Assembly (NCBI GenBank): GCA_003427395.1
Contig: BFEA01000141.1
Coordinates: 2,413,686 to 2,451,366, forward strand
Direction of reading: 5' to 3'
DNA length: 37,681 nt
From: Chara braunii
Lineage: Eukaryota > Streptophyta > Charophyceae > Charales > Characeae
In this document: in pieces, positions 30,276-37,681 of the stretch
Layout of the letters: each line of letters opens with the position of its first letter
Numbering within the stretch: the first letter of the stretch is position 1
Notes under the pieces: generated by a model
Seen by the model: the letters and a program-made list of their open reading frames with translations, nothing else
What the model was told of the DNA's origin: nothing
Databases searched by the model: none
Program-made: the position numbers and the translations under genes

Positions 30276-31416
30276 CTAGACCCTTTCCCCTACTTGAATG
30301 TTAGAAGGCCGTCTATGTTTATTATCAGATGCAATCATAGCATCCTGAGATTTCCTCATGTGCTCAACGACCTGCTGTAACATCTGTTCGTATGTGATAG
30401 CAAATTTTATGCTACCAAGTGTTGCAGTAGCCTGTTTTTCAAGTGGTAGGAAATCGAGGGCGGAACGGGGCTTCCAACCAAGATGCAGTTGGTTGGGAGT
30501 CATGCGAGTAGTACTATGTACTTCATTGTTGTACAGGCTAGCGACGAGCGGTAGTTTCTCGTCCTTGCCATCCTGGCTTGGCTTAATGTAGTGCCTTAGT
30601 AGATGTTGCACTACTTTGTTCACCTGTTCCGCCTGTACATTTGACTCAGGGTGATTCCCTGATGTCATTTGCAGTCTGGTTCCCATCTGTTGGGCAGTGT
30701 TGTACCACAGTTCGCTCGTAAAACGAACATCCCTCCCGTACCCAGTTGTCCATGAACAATCAGATGACATAGTTGGTTTTAGCAGTCTCAGGCATAGCGA
30801 TCAGTCTTGCATACTTAGAAAAGCGGTCTACTATAACGAAGATGCGTCTTTTTCCAGACCTGCTGGTCACAAGAGTATCCATGAAGTCCATGGAGACACT
30901 CTGACCAGGACCTTCAGGAATCGGCAAGGGCTTGATGAGCCCAAGCGGAGCCTGAGTTCTAGGTTTGTCAAGTTGACAGACCTGACGGGTTTCAACATAC
31001 TTCTTGGCATCTTCCATCATAGAAGGCCACTAGCATTTTTGTACTAAGTTAGCTGAAGTTTTCCTAAAACCGAAACGACCAGTTGCATCGTGACATTCCC
31101 CTAAAAATAAACTACGCAAAGACTCACTACTGGGAACACACAATCTTTTATTCCTTGCCTTTTCAAGAAACAGCAAGCCATCCACCATCGTAAATTCGTC
31201 AGAAGTTACCTTATATTTCTCTTTGAACTTACAGATGATCTCAGACATAACTGCATTTTGCTGGTAGGCCTTCACCAAAGATCGAGTTAGATCATTAGAT
31301 ATGTCGAATTCAGTCAATAATGCGGCCAGGTAATCTGCCCGACGTGAAAGTGCATCAACTACCTTGTTGTACTCTCCCTTGATAGGATCAAGTTGATAGT
31401 CATACATGTCTATCAC
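30276..31416 (-). pseudogene. Element C integrase
   Basis: The finger (31416-31030) has LGECHDATGRFGFRKT, where the second His of B (GHFG) is Arg. VETRQVCQ follows in 31020-30760, where the first Cys is Arg. The core has SMDFMDTL and FVIVDRFSKY. Then a 32-base deletion flanked by TCCC, compared with B, removes the segment with the second catalytic Asp (SDWD in B) and shifts the frame. The 30770-30276 frame continues with GNHPESNVQAEQVNKVV, with Glu near the expected place. The protein cannot be active. Confidence 0.75.
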
Positions 31417-31452
31417 CTGTATCCATCTCTTGAGTGTGTATGAGAGTACCGG

Positions 31453-32175
31453 TTATGTTTTGATCCAGCGCAAGGTCTCATGGTCATATCTTACATAGAA
31501 AAACCTGCCAAGGAGATAGTGTCTCCAGTGGACCAGCGCTCGGTACAAGGCATAGAACTCACGTTCATAAGTAGACCTAGCTAGTTTCTGAGATGGCATC
31601 TTTTTACTCATATACTCAATCGGTCTCAACTTTGGCCCCTCCTTTTGCGCAAGGATCGCGCCTATGCCATATTGGCTGGCGTCTGTGGTCACAACAAAAG
31701 GTTTATCAGGATCAGGAAGTTTGAGGACTTCATAGGGAGTCAGAGCGTACTTCAGTTTCTTGAAGCCCGCCTCATGCTCTTCAATCCACTCCCAAGGGGT
31801 GTCAAGTCCAGTTAGATTTGTTAATCGGGAAACTATAGTACTATAGTTCTTTACGAACGGACGATAGTAGCCCGTCATCCCCAAAAATGATCTGACCTCG
31901 ATAACAGTCTGAGGTCTGGCCCGGTCACGTATGCTGGCCACCTCAGCATCATCCGGCCTCAATCCCTCTGCTGAGATTTCATGACCCAAGTACAAGATCT
32001 TGGTGCGACCGAACTCGCATTTCTCCAAGTTAACCTTGTACTGGTGCCGTCTTAGGAGACCTAGCACTATTTTCAAGTGCTCAACGTGCTCCTTTATAGT
32101 CCTACTAAAGATAAGAATATTGTCAAGGTACAAGACGATAAACTTGTCTAAGTAATCATGAAATATCCTGTTCAT
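31453..32175 (-). pseudogene. Element C RT palm/thumb and RNase H
   Basis: A 240-codon open frame. It starts MNRIFHDYLDKFIVLYLDNI: the catalytic YLDD is YLDN, losing the second Asp. It runs through LYLGHEISAEGLRPDDAEV and VRSFLGMTGYYRPFVKNY into RNase H with TTDASQYGIGAILAQ (Asp kept), STYEREFYALYRA and YDHETLRWIKT, where a stop follows. Upstream, a 20-base deletion relative to B near 32195 removes the MPFGLCNAP motif. Confidence 0.8.
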
Positions 32176-32221
32176 TGCATGCTAGAACGTACCAGGTGCT
32201 CACCATAAACTCGTACAGACC

Positions 32222-32617
32222 CTACCTGGTCTGAAATGCGGTTTTGTGCTGGTCCTCAAGTATAATGGCAACTTGATGGTATCCGGACTTCAGATCTATC
32301 TTGGTGAAGTACCGGCATCCCTGCACTTTATCCAAAACGTCGTTGATGCGGGGTAGGGGCTCCGCGTTCTTAATGGTGATGGCATTGAGGCCCCTATAGT
32401 CAATGCACACCCTTAGGGTACCTCCCTTCTTTGGGACAAATAAGACTGGCGCACCGTAAGGGGAGGTACTAGGCCGAATCCATCCCTTTTCTGTGAGCTC
32501 CTTGAGCTGGCGGCGGAGCTCATCCAACTCCGCAGGAGACATCCTATAGATTTGTCCTCTAGGTACCTTACTACCTAGAACAACCACTATTCCATGGAAC
32601 ACCACCCTTTCTACCAC
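32222..32617 (-). pseudogene. Element C RT N-terminal part
   Basis: A 131-codon frame with [31 protein letters not shown] and [16 protein letters not shown], that is RT motifs up to A with its catalytic Asp and the Tyr that is a stop in B. It ends just before the deletion that removes the FGL motif. Most of it lies in the tract identical with B. Confidence 0.75.
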
Positions 32618-32740
32618 GTCTGTGGGCTCCTCAAAAAGGTATGAATATGTTGCGACGACTGATTCTATCTTTGGGGGTGTTTTAACGGCCTACCTTTTCT
32701 CAGAGACAAAAACTAGATACATGCCTTCCTCGCGATTCTG

Positions 32741-33220
32741 CTAGTAGTAGTTATAGAAAGAGGAAGCACACATGCAGCCGTAGTTCTCCACTCGATTGCT
32801 AGCCTTATACTTTTGTAGTCTAACGATCCTACCATTTGGCAACTTGTGTATCAACACCTTCCTATCACAATCAAACTGAGGTTGCGCTACCTCGAGATAG
32901 TACATGCCTAGTAGCAAATCGAAGGGCAGTTCGTCGCTGACGAGGAATGAGATTTCAAGTCTCACTTCCCCTCCTCCATAAGAAAAGGAACAGACTACGT
33001 CCTTGACATAGTCTTTAACAATCATTTGGTGCTTGTTCGCTAGCGTAAAAGCTACAACTCTGCTAAGTCGCTGCACTTGGTCCCCTAAGCGCAGTCTATC
33101 CACACAAGCACGACTGATGAAGTTTCGTGTAGAGCCTATGTCTGCGAAGGCGCCAACTTTGCGGCCACCTACATCAACCTCTACCACGAAATGTTCACCC
33201 TTTGGACCTCTACTAATCAT
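32741..33220 (-). pseudogene. Element C aspartic protease
   Basis: Encodes the same 159 residues as 23685-24164, including the odd ADIGST active site and the GMYYL in place of GMDWL. Identity at the nucleotide level appears complete. The shared unusual residues mean both copies derive from one already altered sequence. Confidence 0.7.
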
Positions 33221-33485
33221 CGCCCAAGAGTCTCTGGGGTCCTTCCCTGACTACTCAATCTCTAGCTCTTCTAGGGCCTCAGACACATCTCTCGAACAGA
33301 GCGTCGGTGGGTCTGAATGTGTCTACGGGGCGATATGTGGGTCACTAGCCCTGGCCAACGCCTGAAGTGGGGAAGGTAACATTACCACTTCAGCGCGAGT
33401 AAGAGAGGCTAAAACTCCTACTGGCCCGAGGTGTTTCCCTGTAAAGTGCTCGCAGAAGCACTGCCAGGGTTCGATGATAGTCCCA

Positions 33486-35368
33486 CCACCGTTGGTGAGG
33501 GTACCCTCGTTAGGACTTTCTTGCCTCTGCATGTTCGGGACGTGTGGCCAAAGTTGCCACAATTCATGCACATACCCCTAGCGACTCAGTCCCTCCACAC
33601 ATACTCTAAGCCAAGTTTCACCCATGCGGGTGTTCCTTGGTCGCCCTGACCCGTAGACCGGCCTACCTTCTTTTTCTCGGTCCCCCTAGCCTTTTCTTTG
33701 ATAGGTGCCACGACTCCCCCATCCGAAGTCTCGCTGGCCCCATCGTGCTCTGTCTCCTCCCCAAGGTCTGGGAAGTCGTCAATTTCTGTTGCCCGACCAT
33801 CGTGGTCGACGAACATAAGTTGACCTTTCTTCTTCCAGTCCTGGGGTAGTCTCTTCTTCCTACCATCTCCCTGACTCTGATGCGCAGATCCCGACTTGAT
33901 CCCAACTTTGCCTCTATGTCTAAGGCCTTCTTGCTGAAGGAAGCGAAGTTGTGTTGTTTGACATAGGTCTCGTCTACCAGCTTTGTCCTAACCTCTGAAG
34001 GTAGACATCTAAGGTAATCCGTGAGGAGTACCTGCTGGTCATAGTGCACACCAGGTACCACGAGCAGACGTTCTACGGTATATGTGAGCTCTCTAACATT
34101 CTTGTACCTTCTGGCACAAAGACTATCGATTGCGTTCGTGGCCTTTTGTGCCCCTTGAGGGTCACACAACCTATTGTACACGGACCGTACGAACTCTTCC
34201 AATGTCTGGGCCTGGGCCCAGGCATCGAAGTTCTTATCGTAGCCCTACTGCTGCACTAGGACATTCAACCAGCGGGCTGCTGACCCCTCTAGGAAGGAGG
34301 CAACTACTACAACTTCTTGCTCCGACCTGGTAAGTTTGTGCCTCACATAGGTGGGCACCGTCCTCACCCAGGTATCCAAGTCCTCATCCTTCTTCCTGTC
34401 ACCAGAGAAAGGCTTAGGACTCAGCAAGGGTATTTTGGGTATCCACTTCATAGGCTGCATTGGCCCAGGAGATGGTTGCAGTGGCTGCATAGCCACGGAA
34501 ACAGGTTGTTGCGCACTATCCTGGGTCTGGCTTGACAGTGGGACTGTGGCAACCACTGTCGTCGATGGTACGGCTGACACTCTAGGACCGGACCACTAGT
34601 CGCCACATAACCACCTGGAGGGGCCATGCCAAACATAGGTGAGAATGACGGCCCTACCAGCGACGACGTCACTGATGGACCCGCAACCGAAGGGGGAGCT
34701 ACAGCAAACTGAGGCTGCCTCATCACTGCACGAGGAGCCTGTAATGCAGCCAGAATTCGTTTCTGGCCTGCCACTAGTTCAGCCAACATTTCCTGTTGAA
34801 CAACCTGGGTCTCCGCCACACACAGGAGCGAATTCCGCAGTGCTTCCATAGCGGGATATAATGTGGACTCATCTAGTGCTTCCATCTTGCCTAGTTCCTG
34901 CAATCTACTACCTAGTCTAGCTTTTCTCATTATTGTTCTTCTTCTTCTCTCAGCTGCTTCATCCAACTGGCACTGCAACTCATCCTGAAGTTCTTAAGCT
35001 TGGAGGATCTCATAATCCTCCGTCGTGAGTTGAGCCTGCTGGCTGACTTGCAAGCCAACACTCTGGCTAATGGAAGCCCGAGAACCACTCTGACTGACTC
35101 CTGACGAAGTGGCCTGTAAAAAGGCCTGCGACATGGTAGAGGAAGTAGCCATGGTTGTACTGGTGCTAGCTGTAATCCTAGACCTGGCACTGATCTCAGC
35201 CACCCTCGCTCTTCTTGTCGTTGTTTTCTCTCTAGCCTCTCTCCGCAGTCTCCTCTCGTCTCCTGGACCTAACTCTAGGAAAGTCAAAGGTCGACTGAGA
35301 GCAGTTCTACGAGTAGTCCTACGGTCGTCCACTAACAACTCCTCCTCACTAGTGCTTGCATCATTCAT
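33486..35368 (-). pseudogene. Element C gag with intact CCHC zinc knuckle
   Basis: The N-terminus (35368-34994) starts at an ATG and runs 124 codons: MNDASTSEEELLVDDRRTTR, then a Ser/Thr-rich segment. It keeps about 48 bases that B lacks, and ends at a stop near 34994. Next come 34978-34448, the capsid region with KPFSGDRKKDEDLDTWVRTV, and the 34202-33663 segment with VRSVYNRLCDPQGAQKATNA. The zinc knuckle CMNCGNFGHTSRTC is at 33570-33529. The TAG after WLNVLVQQ is shared with B. Confidence 0.75.
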
Positions 35369-35877
35369 GAGCTACAGTGTGTGTGATGTAAACTAGAATC
35401 CACACTGAATCCTACCTCAGCATGACACACAACCGATTATGATACACAACTAACTTCGGTCGGCCTGGACAGAAACAGTTAGGTGGTTAGGTGTCACCCA
35501 GTGTCAGATCCTACAGGGAATATTAAATTTATTTTTAGATTACTCTAATACAAATTGCAATGCAGCAAAGAATATACTACTCTATCAACAGCTGTCTGTC
35601 AGTTGTTAGTCAAGCCCGTAACAACTAAATAATCAAAAAAATAAAAATAATGCTCCCTGCAGAAATGTATGTTGGATGGCAGTTTATTTGATTAATGCCA
35701 CCACGAACAGTTACCGGAATCCAACCCTTTCCCTGTATCCCTATTGAGTAGTCACTTTGTGTCGACGTTCCTCAATATCTGGTTGGTGTGCAATCCGGCC
35801 CACCCCCGTACCCCAAGTCAACGTCGAACCTGTCAGCCCCTGCACATTATTTATCCTCGCATGCAACGAGCCTTACA
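35369..35877 (-). other. 5' leader / terminal region of element C
   Basis: Noncoding, matching 26291-26817 of B with substitutions and small indels; about 15 bases near 35785 (GAGCAGCGTGTCTAAA in B) are missing. It ends at CCTTACA. No matching repeat at the left end was recognised. Confidence 0.5.
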
Positions 35878-36977
35878 CCCGGTGTAGGGCCGTACCCTGA
35901 TAGACTTTCGAGCCTGAGTCGACCCCACTGCGGGTCCCATTTGGCTCGACCCGCCCACGCTCACGCTCAGGGCGCGGGCCGTTCGTCTCAGGGGCACCCC
36001 CACCTAGTGCTATGAGATGGGTGGGGTTGGACCGTTTACGAGAGGGCTTTACATTGGGGGATGTAGCTCCGCTCTCGCGTTAGATGGTAGCTCATTGGTC
36101 ACTCGTGGCGTTTTCTCGATTCATTTAAGTGTGGCCAGGCAATTGCTCCTTCCAATACGCATGCGGTCCAGGGGGTTTATTGAGAACTTTTCTTCTTTTC
36201 GTGCATAGGCCAAGCGTCATCCTTGGGCCACACACCTTTTCTCTAGGCACAGCATCCTCTTATGGCATCATCGGGGTGTGGCGACGCCGTCCATCCCCTA
36301 GCCCCTATTTTTTGCTCGACACACGCATTACACTCACATATCCGTCGCTAGCCCTTAGTCTTTCCGGGCTTCCACATCGCATGCAAAGAGTCAAGACGCA
36401 CACATCCATCATCCCAGGCCACAATACTTTTTCCTCGCCCCTTTTGTCCAAGCATCCCATGCCAAGGTCCTCCAGTTTCAAGGTCTATGCCAAGCCCGCG
36501 GTCTTCCCGTTCCGATCCCGCTCAAACCATCCCAAGCTACTCACCTGCACAAACCCACACAAGCAAAGACCGATCCAATCCCCCAATTGGGGTCAACGCA
36601 TTGCCCTTCCCGCAAGCCTAAGTCCCTTTCCTTCCCAAGGTTCCTTCAACTTTTCCCTTCCCTTCGCAATAAAGCCATGCATCCTCCTTAGTCATGCAGT
36701 GGGGGAAATGGTTGAGTCAACAGACCTTTTCCAAGCTCTCAATCTTCCGCTTTTCTCCCGGATCCCGCCCCTTTCACTTTTCTCAAGTGACCCTCTTTTT
36801 CCTTTTTGGTGGCACAAGGGACCGGCAGCCCTCCCCTTGCCCTACTCCACCAAGTGAAGACCGAGTTTGTTTACCGTTCGTTCCCTAGCAATGTAGCAAG
36901 TGAGGGAAAAGAGGTTAGTCATGTGCCAACAAGGACGAGGGGAGGGTGGAGGAGATGAGGGTTTTAGGGGAGAGAAT
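35878..36977. other. Unassigned sequence with one long open frame
   Basis: GC-rich at its left (35880-36000), then C/T-rich. The plus strand is open from 36129 to 36857; the first ATG in that frame is at 36381, giving 158 residues rich in Ser, Pro, Leu and Phe with no recognised domain, signal or motif. Composition bias (few purines on this strand) can keep a frame open by chance, so I do not call a gene. Confidence 0.45.
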
Positions 36978-37136
36978 AAAGGAAGAGAGAGAGAGAGAGA
37001 CGAAGAGGGAGGGAAGGTGAGGGAAAGAGAGAGGAGAGAGAGAGAGAGGAGGAAAGAGAGAGAGCGAGAGGAGGAGGGAGAGAGCGAGGGAGAGTGAGAG
37101 AGAGAGAGGGGGAGAGAGAGAGGGAGAGAGAGACGA
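36978..37136. repeat. GA-rich microsatellite tract
   Basis: About 160 bases of GA/GGA repeats with few interruptions. Open frames across it on both strands are artefacts of the repeat. Confidence 0.85.
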
Positions 37137-37260
37137 AGGAAGAAGCCTCAAGTCCCTAACCAATCTCACTCATTAGCGTACCCTATCGTCCTATCTAGTG
37201 TTCCTAGCGCCCCTCGGCGCCTTCGTTACTTACGACCTTCGAGCGACGGACGAGGACGGA

Positions 37261-37681
37261 GGAGGAAGAAGGTGCAAGGAGACCGGTTATGGTGGATGGG
37301 TGAAGGTGATGGTGGAGGAAGAGGGTGCAAGGTGGTTGACTAAGGTGGATCGGTGGTGGAGGAAGAAGGTGGAAGGTGACCACCGGCTATGGTGGACGGG
37401 TGAAGGTGGTGGTGGAGGAAGAGGGTGCAAGGTGGTTGGCCATGGTGGATGGGTGGTGGAGGAAGAAGGTGGAAGGTGGTTGGCTATGGCGGACGGGTGA
37501 AGGGGGTGGTGCAGGAAGAGGGTGCAAGGTGACCGGCTATGGTGGGTGGGTGAAGGAGATGGTGGAGGAAGAAGGTGCAAGGTGACTGGCTATGGCGGAC
37601 GGGTGAAGGGGATGGTGGAGGAAGAGGGCCGGCTATGGTGGATGGGTGAAGGGGATGGTGGAGGAAGAAGGTGGAAGATGG
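37261..37681. repeat. ~57-bp G-rich minisatellite running off the window
   Basis: At least six units with the pattern GGCTATGGTGGACGGGTGAA, a GATGGTGGAGGAAGAGGGTG block and CAAGGTGACC, with units of about 45 to 60 bp that expand and shrink. The plus strand stays open and would encode repeats such as GYGGWVKVMVEEEGARWL. The strand is extremely G-rich and nearly C-free. The array continues past the right edge. Confidence 0.8.

Larger units (their letters stand above)
28763..35877 (-). mobile_element. Ty3/gypsy chromovirus-type element C, decayed, sister of B
   Basis: Same order and ends as element B: TGTAAGG at 28763-28769 on the left and CCTTACA at 35871-35877 on the right, an exact 7-bp inverted pair. 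Outside 32329-34658 it differs from B by scattered substitutions and indels; inside, no difference was seen. Its own lesions are a 20-base deletion removing the RT FGL motif, YLDN for YLDD, a 32-base deletion removing the second integrase Asp, and several stops. It keeps an intact chromodomain-like end, an RNase H TDAS motif and a more complete gag N-terminus than B. No target-site duplication is seen. Confidence 0.85.

Noticed and set aside
36381-36857. 158-residue open frame, longest unassigned on the plus strand
   Set aside because: No recognisable domain; Ser/Pro-rich composition from C/T-biased sequence explains an open frame by chance.

Overview
The window looks like repeat-dominated nuclear DNA of a large eukaryotic genome. 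It has no recognisable host gene, bacterial-style operon, rRNA, intact tRNA or CRISPR array. It is built from decayed Ty3/gypsy chromovirus-type retrotransposons, Penelope-like retroelement (PLE) copies, possible small inverted-repeat elements, microsatellites and minisatellites, plus one run of 272 N. Chromoviruses together with a PLE carrying its GIY-YIG endonuclease N-terminal to the reverse transcriptase suggest a green-lineage genome, for example a charophyte or other alga. That assignment is inference and no host gene confirms it.

Layout. 1-3545: no supported gene, with short repeats and a strong hairpin. 3546-4425: truncated 5' part of a PLE (copy 1, + strand), ending abruptly inside the GIY-YIG domain. 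4426 to about 9405: decayed gypsy element A (- strand) with gag, protease, RT, RNase H, integrase and chromodomain-like end still readable. 10209-15980: a much more complete PLE (copy 2, + strand) between 81-bp direct repeats, in the order basic region, SAP-like region, GIY-YIG endonuclease, CxC region, RT. A 150-bp inverted-repeat insertion lies in it at 12667-12824. 15981-19650: simple-sequence DNA, a 34-bp minisatellite, a duplicated CA-rich block and the N gap.

19651-26817 and 28763-35877: two copies (B and C, both - strand) of a second gypsy family, sharing both ends. They differ by point changes and small deletions, except over a 2.33-kb stretch (23273-25602 and 32329-34658) that appears identical. 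Between them lies a 745-bp inverted-repeat element with nearly the same termini as the insertion in the PLE, then a hairpin, then a primer-binding-site-like sequence directly against the C terminus. 35878-37681: low-complexity DNA, a GA tract and a roughly 57-bp G-rich minisatellite.

Every transposon reading frame except the GIY-YIG module carries stops, frameshifts or lost catalytic residues, so these are relics. The most interesting system is the PLE: permuted domain order, a possible added DNA-binding region, long-terminal-repeat-like flanks, and a second copy nearby.
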